Shown piece after piece: positions 6,907-14,236 of a DNA stretch of 20,746 nt. The position numbers were made by a program, and so were the translations under genes. The notes below the pieces were generated by a model. That model ran no database searches. It saw only the letters and a program-made list of their open reading frames with translations, and was not told where the DNA came from. This DNA comes from an uncultured Alistipes sp. (GTDB taxonomy: Bacteria > Bacteroidota > Bacteroidia > Bacteroidales > Rikenellaceae). Positions within the stretch are counted from its first letter, which is position 1. Each line of letters starts with the position of its first letter. The stretch lies in contig CAAGGR010000011.1 of NCBI GenBank assembly GCA_900769445.1, positions 1-20,746 of the forward strand. Direction: 5' to 3'.

Positions 6907-7012
6907 CTTTTTCGCAAAAATATTATAAAAAATTATCATTTTTCTGTAAAAACAGAGATTTTGACTCCCATATATACTTTTTTTCAACCCACAACAGAGC
7001 TTTTGCGAGTAA

Positions 7013-7043
7013 TTTGATATATCGCAAAAAAGGAGTATATTTG
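7013..7043 (+). promoter_or_regulatory. Promoter placing the start site at the ATG of the DUF1573 gene
   Basis: TTTG (7013-7016), 19 bp, TATATTTG (7036-7043) is a consensus promoter. The -7 box ends only 4 bp before the ATG at 7048, so the mRNA may be leaderless or nearly so. Confidence 0.8.
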
Positions 7044-7047
7044 TATT

Positions 7048-8142
7048 ATGAAACTTGCACGACACATATATATTATAATAGCCACCCTACTCTACCCTAT
7101 CGCCACATATGCGCAGGAGGTGGGTAGCGCCTTGCAGTTTTCATCATACAGCTACGATCTTGGGCATATACGCGAGGATGGCGGAAAGGTGCAGTCTCTA
7201 TTTACAGCGACAAACATTAGCGACGAGACTATCTACATTACCAACATCACCACCTCGTGTGGTTGCACCTCGGCATCGTACTCAAAGGATGCAGTTGCTC
7301 CACACGCCTCGTTCGAGCTTACGGTGCAATTCGACCCCTACAACCGCCCTGGGCGTATCGACAAACATATCTTCATTAGCACATCCGACTCCGAGAAGGT
7401 GATAACGCTACTCCTCAAAGGCTACGTGCAGGAGCGCGAGCGCACAATAGATGAACTCTACCCCTTCGACATGGGCGAGGGTTTACGCCTCCGTAGCAAC
7501 TTCCACGCCTTCGGCTACATAGAGCATGGCAACACCGCAGAAGAGCATGTCGGCTATATCAACACCTCGCAACATGCACTCAGCATCAGCATAGAGCATT
7601 GCGAGCAGTCGGGACTTCTAAGCATCGACTATACCGACACCATCCCTGCGGGTGCTACGGGAGATATAACCCTCTGTTACACAATACCTCAATATGAGGA
7701 TATATACGGCACACTCAGCGATAAGATGCGCATAAAAATCGGCAATACCGAGGCGCGCTACCCTCTTAGCTGCGAGGCAATAGCCACAGATAATTTCAGT
7801 CTTGTAGACGATATTTCCGCCCCACGTGTAGATATTTCGAAAAAAATCATTAAATTTGGGGAGATAAATCGCGACAAAGAGGTTTTAGAGGAGGTGATAA
7901 CGATTGCAAACAGCGGAGCATCACCCCTAAGTGTGCGTCGTATAGAGTCTACATCCGAGGCGTTAGAGTGCGTGGCATCGAGCTACACTATCGAGTCGGG
8001 CGAGAGCATAGAACTACACATAAGACTTTATACAGAGCGCATTACAGCAATAGAGGGGTTATATTCGGAGCGTCTACGCATTATCACTAACGACCCAACA
8101 AGACCAATGCAGAGCATTAAGATAAACGCAATAATTGATTGA
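7048..8142 (+). CDS. Exported DUF1573-domain protein
   Basis: A 364-residue secreted or periplasmic protein of unknown function. A Sec signal peptide occupies residues 1-22 (basic start, hydrophobic core, ATYAQ cleavage region). Residues about 30-125 form the DUF1573 Ig-like fold with its typical TTSCGCTSASY stretch, followed by a weaker repeat ending in a second similar beta-sandwich (about 260-364, with FGEINRDKEV and IITNDPTRP). Such proteins are common in Bacteroidota; their role is unclear, possibly extracytoplasmic binding. The signal peptide begins at the ATG at 7048, which supports that start although the promoter abuts it. The nfnA-like gene begins 20 bp downstream on the same strand, so they may be co-transcribed. 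Confidence 0.85.
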   Translation: MKLARHIYIIIATLLYPIATYAQEVGSALQFSSYSYDLGHIREDGGKVQSLFTATNISDETIYITNITTSCGCTSASYSKDAVAPHASFELTVQFDPYNRPGRIDKHIFISTSDSEKVITLLLKGYVQERERTIDELYPFDMGEGLRLRSNFHAFGYIEHGNTAEEHVGYINTSQHALSISIEHCEQSGLLSIDYTDTIPAGATGDITLCYTIPQYEDIYGTLSDKMRIKIGNTEARYPLSCEAIATDNFSLVDDISAPRVDISKKIIKFGEINRDKEVLEEVITIANSGASPLSVRRIESTSEALECVASSYTIESGESIELHIRLYTERITAIEGLYSERLRIITNDPTRPMQSIKINAIID

Positions 8143-8162
8143 TACCTAAATAGAATTAAAAG

Positions 8163-9026
8163 ATGTTTAAGATTGTTGAAAAACGCAAGCTCGCTGAAAA
8201 TATCTTTCAGATGAAGATTGCTGCCGAGCGCGTGGCACGCGCTGCCCTACCAGGACAGTTTGTCATCGTTCGTGCTACAGAGAATGGCGAGCGCATTCCG
8301 CTTACCATCGCCGACTATGACACCGAGGCGGGTACTGTAACCATCGTTACCCAGACTATCGGTATGTCCACACGCAAGATTTGCGCCCTCAACGAGGGTG
8401 ATTCATTGGTGGACTTCGCAGGTCCATTGGGTCGCCCATCAGAGTTTATACACCTCAAGCCAGAGGAGCTTAAGTCGCGCAAGTACCTATTTGTAGCTGG
8501 TGGTGTTGGTACAGCGCCTGTATATCCACAGGTTAAATGGCTCTATGAGCATGGTGTGAAGTGCGATGTTATCATCGGCTCTAAGACTAAGGATATGCTT
8601 ATCTACATCGAGGAGATGAGGAAAATCGCAAATGTACATATCGCTACCGACGATGGAACCGAGGGCTTCAAGGGCATGGTAACAGGTCTTATGAATGAGC
8701 TCGTGGAGAACGAAGGTCGCAAGTATGACGAGTGCATCTGTATCGGTCCTATGATTATGATGAAGTTTGTATGCCTCACCACAAAGCCTTGGAATCTCAA
8801 GACTACCGTATCGCTAAACGCCCTAATGGTAGATGGTACAGGTATGTGTGGCGCTTGCCGCGTATCGGTAGGTGGCAAGACACTCTTCACCTGCGTTGAC
8901 GGCCCTGAGTTCGACGGTCATCAGGTAGACTTTGACGAGGCTATACGCCGTCAGGGTATGTACCGCAATCAGGAGAGAACAGCATCAGAGAATAACGAAC
9001 ATAAATGTAAATGTCATGGCGAATAA
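8163..9026 (+). CDS. nfnA: NfnA-like ferredoxin-NADP+ reductase subunit (FAD, [2Fe-2S])
   Basis: A 287-residue homologue of the small subunit of NADH-dependent reduced ferredoxin:NADP+ oxidoreductase, also annotated as sulfide dehydrogenase or dihydroorotate dehydrogenase electron-transfer subunit. Residues 1-100 form an FAD-binding barrel with RIPLTIAD, and about 105-215 an NAD-binding domain with VAGGVGTAPVYPQ. The C-terminus has cysteines in DGTGMCGACRVSVGG (Cys229, Cys232) and Cys244 for a [2Fe-2S] cluster. It overlaps the next gene by 11 bp, which indicates translational coupling of two subunits. Whether the complex bifurcates electrons or serves as a glutamate-synthase-like reductase cannot be told from sequence alone. 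Confidence 0.85.
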   Translation: MFKIVEKRKLAENIFQMKIAAERVARAALPGQFVIVRATENGERIPLTIADYDTEAGTVTIVTQTIGMSTRKICALNEGDSLVDFAGPLGRPSEFIHLKPEELKSRKYLFVAGGVGTAPVYPQVKWLYEHGVKCDVIIGSKTKDMLIYIEEMRKIANVHIATDDGTEGFKGMVTGLMNELVENEGRKYDECICIGPMIMMKFVCLTTKPWNLKTTVSLNALMVDGTGMCGACRVSVGGKTLFTCVDGPEFDGHQVDFDEAIRRQGMYRNQERTASENNEHKCKCHGE

Positions 9027-10407
9027 GATAGCGCGCGTTGCTGTACGCGAACAAGACCCAAAGGTGCGTGCCACCAATTTTGAGGAGGTATGCTACGGCT
9101 ATAACCAGGAGGAGGCTCTCTTGGAGGCTTCACGATGTCTTAATTGCAAGAATCCTCGTTGCGTTGCTGCCTGCCCTGTAAATATCAATATCCCAACCTT
9201 TATCCACCACCTCAGCGAGGGCGATATCCGCGCTGCAGCAGATACTATCCACGTAGATAGCTCACTTCCATCAATCTGTGGTCGTGTATGTCCTCAGGAG
9301 TCGCAGTGCGAGGGCTCTTGCGTTCTTGGCATCAAGGGCGAGCCTGTGGCTATCGGTAAGTTGGAGCGTTTCGTGGGCGACTGGTCATTGGAGCATAGCG
9401 ACGAGGTAGAGGCTCCGGTAATCGAGCCTAACGGTAAGCGTGTAGCTGTTGTAGGTAGTGGACCTGCAGGTTTGGCTTGCGCATCAGACCTTGCAAAACT
9501 TGGCTATAAGGTTGATGTATTCGAGGCACTACACCGTCTTGGTGGCGTATTGTCATATGGTATTCCAGAGTTCCGCTTGCCTAAAGATAGAGTTGTGGCG
9601 CGCGAGATTAACGAGGTTAAGAAGCTCGGCGTTAAGTTCGAGACCGACGTTATCATCGGCCGCACTATGACCATCGACTCACTCCTTGACCAGGAGGGTT
9701 ACGACGCTGTCTTCGTAGGCTCAGGCGCAGGTCTTCCACGCTTTATGGGCATCGAGGGCGAGAACCTCAATGGTGTGCTCTCGGCAAATGAGTTCCTTAC
9801 TCGCGTAAACTTGATGGGTGCTTGGAATCCTGAGGTTTCGGAGACACCAGTATACGTAGGTCGTAAGGTTGTCGTTGTGGGTGGTGGTAACGTTGCTATG
9901 GATGCTGTGCGTACCGCTAAGCGTCTTGGTGCTGAGGCCGTTATCGTCTACCGTCGTGGCGAGGCAGAGCTTCCAGCACGTAAGGAGGAGGTACACCACG
10001 CCAAGGAGGAGGGCATCGAGTTCCGTATGCTCACCAACCCTACTCGCATCCTCGGCACTGAGGATGGCTGGGTTAAGGGCATCAACTGCGTAGAGATGGA
10101 GCTTGGCGAGCCTGATGCATCGGGTCGTCGCTCACCACAGGAGAAGGCTGGCTCAGACTTCACTATCGACTGCGATGTTGTGATTATGGCTTTGGGAACA
10201 TCTCCAAACCCACTTATCGCATCTACGACAGGTGGTCTAAACATCAACCGTCGTGGCTGTATCGAGGCCGACGAGGTGGGAACAACATCCCGCGCAGGCG
10301 TCTTCGCAGGTGGCGATGCCGTAACCGGCGCCGCTACGGTAATCCTCGCTATGGGCGCAGGCCGTAAGGCTGCTAAGGCTATCGATGAGTATATAAAGAG
10401 CAAGTAA
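9016..10407 (+). CDS. nfnB: NfnB-like / glutamate synthase small-subunit-like NADPH flavoprotein
   Basis: A 463-residue FAD and Fe-S protein of the GltD/NfnB family. The N-terminus holds cysteine clusters CLNCKNPRCVAACP and CGRVCPQESQCEGSC for [4Fe-4S] centres. Next come the FAD-binding GSGPAGLACA fold (about residue 155) and a second dinucleotide fold VVVVGGGNVAMDA for NADPH, followed by IVYRRGEAELPA. The ATG at 9016 is chosen over an upstream ATG (8932) because it starts MANKIARVAVREQDP, the usual family beginning; the extension would lie inside nfnA. Paired with nfnA it should form the heterodimer that couples NADPH oxidation with NAD+ and ferredoxin. Databases often label it gltA or gltD; the absence of a large GltB gene nearby favours the Nfn reading. 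Confidence 0.87.
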   Translation: MANKIARVAVREQDPKVRATNFEEVCYGYNQEEALLEASRCLNCKNPRCVAACPVNINIPTFIHHLSEGDIRAAADTIHVDSSLPSICGRVCPQESQCEGSCVLGIKGEPVAIGKLERFVGDWSLEHSDEVEAPVIEPNGKRVAVVGSGPAGLACASDLAKLGYKVDVFEALHRLGGVLSYGIPEFRLPKDRVVAREINEVKKLGVKFETDVIIGRTMTIDSLLDQEGYDAVFVGSGAGLPRFMGIEGENLNGVLSANEFLTRVNLMGAWNPEVSETPVYVGRKVVVVGGGNVAMDAVRTAKRLGAEAVIVYRRGEAELPARKEEVHHAKEEGIEFRMLTNPTRILGTEDGWVKGINCVEMELGEPDASGRRSPQEKAGSDFTIDCDVVIMALGTSPNPLIASTTGGLNINRRGCIEADEVGTTSRAGVFAGGDAVTGAATVILAMGAGRKAAKAIDEYIKSK

Positions 10408-10454
10408 GGGATATACCTTATATAATATAATAGATATTATAAAACGATATTTTT

Positions 10455-10490
10455 TCGGCGGTGAACTTAAGTTCATCGCCGATTTATTTT
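10455..10490 (+). terminator. Intrinsic terminator after nfnB
   Basis: A near-perfect palindrome 10455-10482 (TCGGCG.TGAAC / GTTCA.CGCCGA with one G.T pair) is followed by TTTATTTT. It lies 47 bp after the stop codon. Confidence 0.85.
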
Positions 10491-10521
10491 GTATTGTGCC
10501 TAAACAATGTCCCTACGGAGT

Positions 10522-10553
10522 GTTGTTCGTTTAGAAAATATTTTTTAATTTTG
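10522..10553 (+). promoter_or_regulatory. Probable promoter of the small ORF-LRR lipoprotein unit
   Basis: GTTG (10522-10525), 20 bp, TAATTTTG (10546-10553) is one mismatch from the -33 consensus and a full match to the -7 element. The start site near 10559 would leave about 310 nt of untranslated leader before the 41-codon ORF. Confidence 0.65.
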
Positions 10554-10555
10554 TA

Positions 10556-10868
10556 GTGCTATTGAACAAATAGCAGACATATTTGAAAGTGTTTTCGCAG
10601 TCCTAAGTAGAAAATGTGGAAGTTTTCATAAGAGAGGACAAACGAATAGCACTCATTTCTTGTATAGCTATGTGGCTGTGCATATTTCTTGTGCATACAC
10701 CTCATACTATCCAAGTGTGGGGCATTGTATCGTTTATTCTCTTCTAGGTCTTTCCACAACCTTCTACTTGATAAACGAAAGTCAACTCCACACTTTCTTT
10801 TTATATACATTTCCATTTTGGAGTTGGGTGGTTTTAAGCGTAATTATTAACTTAAAACATAGATACTT
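10556..10868 (+). other. Long leader with nested pairing, no gene seen
   Basis: No credible gene is present; a 70-codon open frame here runs into the next ORF and looks like chance. TGCTATT (10557-10563) pairs with AATAGCA close by, and AATAGCACT (10646-10654) is a second possible partner of AGTGCTATT. A long imperfect hairpin can form: AAGTAGAA and TGTGGAA (about 10604-10620) and AGAGAGGACAAACGA (about 10632) have partners in reverse order, TCGTTTATTCTCT (about 10729), TTCCACA and TTCTACTT (about 10763). CAACTCCA and TGGAGTTG form a further stem before the ORF. Confidence 0.45.
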
Positions 10869-10994
10869 ATGACACTAACTGAACAACTCCAATATCTCGC
10901 GCCCGAATTTGAAGTGCTTGATATCGAGGTAGAGCAAGGCTTTTCACAATCTAATTTGGAAGACCCCGATGAAAACCCTGAAATGGACTGGTAA
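10869..10994 (+). CDS. 41-residue small protein upstream of surface lipoprotein
   Basis: A complete ATG-to-TAA ORF of 41 codons that reads MTLTEQLQYLAPEFEVLDIE and ends in an acidic DPDENPEMDW. It begins about 315 nt after the probable promoter and ends 21 bp before the LRR lipoprotein ATG, so the two are likely co-transcribed. Very short acidic proteins of the form 'aPe.evldie.E.gf..S' are, as far as I recall, frequent in Bacteroidales and often sit before surface-protein genes; their function is not established. There is no signal peptide or membrane segment. Coding status rests on the pattern and context. Confidence 0.6.
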   Translation: MTLTEQLQYLAPEFEVLDIEVEQGFSQSNLEDPDENPEMDW

Positions 10995-11015
10995 CAATTA
11001 TAAATTTTATACACT

Positions 11016-13694
11016 ATGAGAAAACTTTTACTAATGGTGTGTGCGCTATTTGGTTTTATGGCGTGTACACAAAACCCTATTGAGGAGCAGTCGGCTATTC
11101 GTACCGATGTTCCCGAGACTATTCGAGTGGGGTTCGAGGATAATGAAACCCGCATTCAGCTTAACGAGGCACAGAAGACCGTGTGGACTAAGGGTGATCA
11201 GGTGTCGGTATTCTACAAGAGCGATGCTAATCAAAAGTGGGAGTACCGTGGCGAGACTGGCGAGCGCGTAGCCGAGCTTTATCGCGTAGATGCTGGCACA
11301 GCAAGTTCCAAGATGAACTATGTTGTTTTGGCATACCCATATAGCACAGACTATGTCCTATCAACTGCATCTGGCAATATCGAGGCTACCCTACCCGCTA
11401 CACAGCACTACGCAGAGGGCAGCTATGGTGTAGGTAGCAACCTTATGGTATCGCAGAGCGAGTTTACTCAGTTCTCTTTGAAGAGTGTTTGCGGTTGGTT
11501 GAAGTTGCGACTTACTGGCGATGGCGCAGTTGTTAAGAGCATCAAGTTCCGCGGTAACGATGGCGAGCAAGTGGCAGGCCTTATCTATGTAGATACAGCC
11601 ACTGCCGAGGCAACCCTCGCATCAGAGATGGGTGGCACTGATGATAACAATGCAGGTGGCAATCTTGTCTTTGACGATACTATCCTTACGGAGGTCGTTT
11701 TGGATTGTGGCGAGGGTGTAACACTTGGCGCTGAGGCAACACCTTTCTATATCTCACTACCTCCTCAGACCTTTACTAATGGTTTTACTGTTGAGATTGA
11801 GTGCGAGGATTATGAACTTATGACACTCACAACAGAGAAAGAGCTTGTTATCGAGCGCAACCATATTCAGCCTATGGCAAGCGTGGAGCATAATGCAGAG
11901 CAAATCATTCCTAATAACGAGATTTGGTATACAACAACAACCAATTCAAAAGCATCTATCGTCACTAATGCTAACGAAGTTTCTCACGAGTACAAGGATG
12001 GCAAGGGCGTCATTGTTTATGATGCTGATGTAACTACTTTGGTTGTAAGCGACTATGCTGTAGAAACGATATCTATTCCATCGACTATAACAAAATGGAA
12101 TCAATTACGATTTTACGGATTCAACCTTAAGAAGTTGATTGGTGATAATGTATCAGATGATGGTCGTTGTCTAATAGTTAATGGCGAACTTTTGATGTTT
12201 GCCTCAAAGGGTCTTACCGAGTACACATTCCCTAATAATATAACAAAGATAGGAAATGAGTCATGTAGCATGGCATATTCAGTAAGCAAGTTTGTCATTC
12301 CTGAAGGTGTAACAGCTATTGGCGAAGGTGCGTTCCACGACAGATACGATGTTGATAATTCTCCTATACTTACAGTTGAATTACCAAGCACTTTGCAGAC
12401 TATTGGCAGTTTAGCATTCTATAATGCAAAGATTGAAACTATAAATATCCCTAGTAGCGTCAATTATATTGGCCATGATGCATTTACAGATAGAAACAAT
12501 TACATTAACCTATTATCAACGACTCCATGTGAGATTGGTGGTAAGATATGCGAAGACAGTAGTATAATCAATGTGCCTGAGTCTAACTGGAAGAGCTATG
12601 TATATTCAGACGATTGGTGCGAGATGGCTCATTTAGTGCGCATAAATGGTGAAGTGCCTAATTATGACTCTATTCCTTGTTTCCAACTATGGTACACATC
12701 TACAAATGGAGAGCTTATAGATTTCAACATTAGCCATGGGCATTTTGGATCAACAAGCATTATATCTAATGTGTATCAAAATGGTCGAGGTGTAATTACT
12801 TGTGCGGGGCCTATTAGAGAGATGGCTCAAGGTGCATTTGTATACTGGGCACCTTCATTCAAGACAATTACATTGCCATCATCTATAAGGACTATTGGTA
12901 GTGGAGCGTTTTATTATCATGATAATAACTTGACTGATGTTTACTGCAATATTGCCACACCTCCTACAGGTGGAGAGGAAATGTTCTATAACAACTATGA
13001 TAATATTGGTAATATTGTTACCATTTATGTTCCTGCAACTTCCATAGATGATTACAAAAACGCAAATTACTGGAAGGAATGCAATATCGTCGGCTACGAC
13101 TTTGAGAATGGCGTGGTTGTGACGCCAAAGCCTGCAAACAACGAGATTTGGTACACCAACGGTAGCACAACTGAAGCTACAACACCTTGCGAAACCAATG
13201 TCTTTGGTGCAAATATCGTATCTAACACCTACGATGCTACAAAAGAGTGTTGGGTAATTAAGTGTGATGGTGAGGTAACTACAATTGGAGTTAATGCATT
13301 CAGTTATGGTCGTAGCCTCACAAGTGTAACAATTCCAGATAGTGTAACTACAATTGGAGATTGGGCATTCTGGGTTTGTAGTAGCCTCACAAGTGTAACA
13401 ATTCCAGATAGTGTAACTACAATTGGAGATAATACATTCGGAGAATGCAGTAGCCTAACAAGTATTACTATTCCAGATAGTGTAACTACAATTGGCGGTT
13501 CTGCATTTGATAGTTGCAGTAGCCTAATAAGTGTATATTGCAAGGCTATAACACCGCCAGCAGGAGGTCATGTTATGTTCTACAATAATGCCTCAGATCG
13601 CAAGATTTATGTGCCTATGGAGTCGGTAGAGGCATATAAGAGTGCGTATCGTTGGAGTGATTATGCTGATGCAATTGTCGGCTACGACTTTTAG
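11016..13694 (+). CDS. BspA-like leucine-rich-repeat lipoprotein with fimbrillin-like N-terminus
   Basis: An 892-residue surface lipoprotein. The signal peptide ends in lipobox FMAC (lipidated Cys17). Residues about 25-295 resemble the fimbrillin/Mfa-like domain of Bacteroidota (TRIQLNEAQKTVWTKGDQVS at its start). Three similar modules follow, opening with EIWYT or QLWYT near residues 299, 555 and 707 and containing treponemal/BspA-type LRRs (IPDSVTTIG, FxxCSSLTSV). The second and third modules end in PATSIDDYK.. or PMESVEAYK.. and IVGYDF. Three nearly identical 23-residue repeats lie at 13312-13518. BspA-type proteins bind host or bacterial ligands; the ligand here is unknown. The middle of the gene looks more AT-rich than its first 900 bp, which suggests mosaic origin. 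Confidence 0.85.
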   Translation: MRKLLLMVCALFGFMACTQNPIEEQSAIRTDVPETIRVGFEDNETRIQLNEAQKTVWTKGDQVSVFYKSDANQKWEYRGETGERVAELYRVDAGTASSKMNYVVLAYPYSTDYVLSTASGNIEATLPATQHYAEGSYGVGSNLMVSQSEFTQFSLKSVCGWLKLRLTGDGAVVKSIKFRGNDGEQVAGLIYVDTATAEATLASEMGGTDDNNAGGNLVFDDTILTEVVLDCGEGVTLGAEATPFYISLPPQTFTNGFTVEIECEDYELMTLTTEKELVIERNHIQPMASVEHNAEQIIPNNEIWYTTTTNSKASIVTNANEVSHEYKDGKGVIVYDADVTTLVVSDYAVETISIPSTITKWNQLRFYGFNLKKLIGDNVSDDGRCLIVNGELLMFASKGLTEYTFPNNITKIGNESCSMAYSVSKFVIPEGVTAIGEGAFHDRYDVDNSPILTVELPSTLQTIGSLAFYNAKIETINIPSSVNYIGHDAFTDRNNYINLLSTTPCEIGGKICEDSSIINVPESNWKSYVYSDDWCEMAHLVRINGEVPNYDSIPCFQLWYTSTNGELIDFNISHGHFGSTSIISNVYQNGRGVITCAGPIREMAQGAFVYWAPSFKTITLPSSIRTIGSGAFYYHDNNLTDVYCNIATPPTGGEEMFYNNYDNIGNIVTIYVPATSIDDYKNANYWKECNIVGYDFENGVVVTPKPANNEIWYTNGSTTEATTPCETNVFGANIVSNTYDATKECWVIKCDGEVTTIGVNAFSYGRSLTSVTIPDSVTTIGDWAFWVCSSLTSVTIPDSVTTIGDNTFGECSSLTSITIPDSVTTIGGSAFDSCSSLISVYCKAITPPAGGHVMFYNNASDRKIYVPMESVEAYKSAYRWSDYADAIVGYDF
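13312..13518 (+). repeat. Three tandem 69-bp coding repeats
   Basis: Copies start at 13312, 13381 and 13450, and a partial fourth starts at 13519. Each begins GTAGCCT and contains ATTCCAGATAGTGTAACTAC. The first two are almost identical over 50 bp, and the last third of each copy differs. The 69-bp period equals one 23-residue LRR, so gain or loss of copies keeps the frame. Confidence 0.9.
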
Positions 13695-13721
13695 TCAGAG
13701 GTAACACTGAGTTTTACTTTG

Positions 13722-13769
13722 ATACCCGCGCTACACAACCGTAGTGCGGGTATTATTTTTAATACCCGC
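13722..13769. repeat. TACCCGC palindrome, copy 3 (three-segment)
   Basis: ATACCCGCGCTA (13722-13733) can pair with TAGTGCGGGTAT (13742-13753), or the latter can pair with AATACCCGC (13761-13769) as part of the perfect 10-bp hairpin 13746-13755/13760-13769. It lies 27 bp after the LRR gene stop. It may help end transcription but lacks a T-run. Confidence 0.7.
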
Positions 13770-13777
13770 GAGAAAAT

Positions 13778-13917
13778 AAAGGGGTCTAAGGGGCAAAAGG
13801 GGCAAAAATAATTAGTAATTAGTAGAGAGTAATTAGTAACAGTTAAAAGGCTATGCCTTTTTGAAAGAAATCTTTTCTGTTTTCTGTTTCTCCCCTTTAG
13901 GCCTCTTAGGCCCCTTT
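13778..13917 (+). repeat. Long hairpin module of composite repeat (cluster 2)
   Basis: Arms 13778-13802 and 13892-13917 pair over about 25 bp, with two wobble pairs that read as G.U on the + strand. The loop contains a 23-bp segment (13817-13839) identical to 16910-16932 and a perfect hairpin AAAAGGC-TAT-GCCTTTT (13845-13861). A counterpart with different arm sequence is at 20468-20569. Confidence 0.6.
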
Positions 13918-13920
13918 GGC

Positions 13921-13952
13921 CCTTCAGCGTAGCTGTCGCTTGGAACAAGCGA
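13921..13952. repeat. 32-bp repeat with TCGCTTG/CAAGCGA hairpin, copy 1
   Basis: These 32 bp are identical to 20568-20599. The right half is a perfect hairpin TCGCTTG-GAA-CAAGCGA. In both places it lies between the long hairpin module and the first AATTTCTTG unit. Confidence 0.85.
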
Positions 13953-13984
13953 AGCAAACACAAACATTACGGGTAGCACACCCT

Positions 13985-14112
13985 AATTTCTTGTCAGAAG
14001 GGGTTAGGCTTGGCCTCGATAAAGAGATTGCTCCAGATGGGACATACTTGGTGTATTTCCCATTTGGGGCAATGATTGAGAGGTCGAGAATGACCCCTTA
14101 TCACAAGAAATT
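13985..14112 (+). repeat. Structured repeat unit 2a
   Basis: The outer arms 13985-14003 and 14094-14112 pair with one C/C mismatch and the conserved G.A mismatch next to AAGG/CCTT. The core hairpin GATGGGACATAC / GTATTTCCCATT (about 14036-14064) belongs to the same subtype as unit 3a. The right arm and the left arm of unit 2b together form the perfect palindrome ACAAGAAATTTCTTGT. Confidence 0.75.
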
Positions 14113-14236
14113 TCTTGTCAGAAGTCATAAGATGTGGTGCATCACAAAAGAAACCACTCAGGGATAGTAGTTGACCTACAGCCCTGAGTGGTTTACTTTT
14201 AGGATAGGGCAAAGATGTTACCCCTTATAATTTTGG
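14109..14236 (+). repeat. Structured repeat unit 2b
   Basis: The core is an extended hairpin ACCACTCAGGG..TAG / CTA..CCCTGAGTGGT (about 14152-14191). The left edge TTGTCAGAAG and right edge CCCCTTATAA belong to the family, but the two outer arms do not complement each other; they pair instead with the neighbouring units. CAAAAG / CTTTTA borders the core as in unit 3b. Confidence 0.65.

Noticed and set aside
10604..10770. Invertible promoter before the LRR lipoprotein
   Set aside because: The inverted arms are imperfect and the best promoter (10522-10553) lies outside them; known invertons have near-perfect repeats around the promoter.
10660..10872. 70-codon + strand open frame rich in aromatic residues
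   Set aside because: It lies in the leader and ends over the ATG of the 41-codon ORF; the hydrophobic character follows from T-rich DNA, with no start signal.
13312..13518. 69-bp repeats as a CRISPR array
   Set aside because: They are in frame inside an LRR gene, adjoin directly and match one protein repeat; there are no spacers or cas genes.
13721..13770. Standard intrinsic terminator of the LRR gene
   Set aside because: The hairpin is strong but no T-run follows on either strand; it is listed as a repeat instead.
13691..13963. 90-codon minus-strand open frame similar in part to one at 20521-20745
   Set aside because: The similarity (RLFQATATLK) is the translated 32-bp repeat, not a conserved protein.
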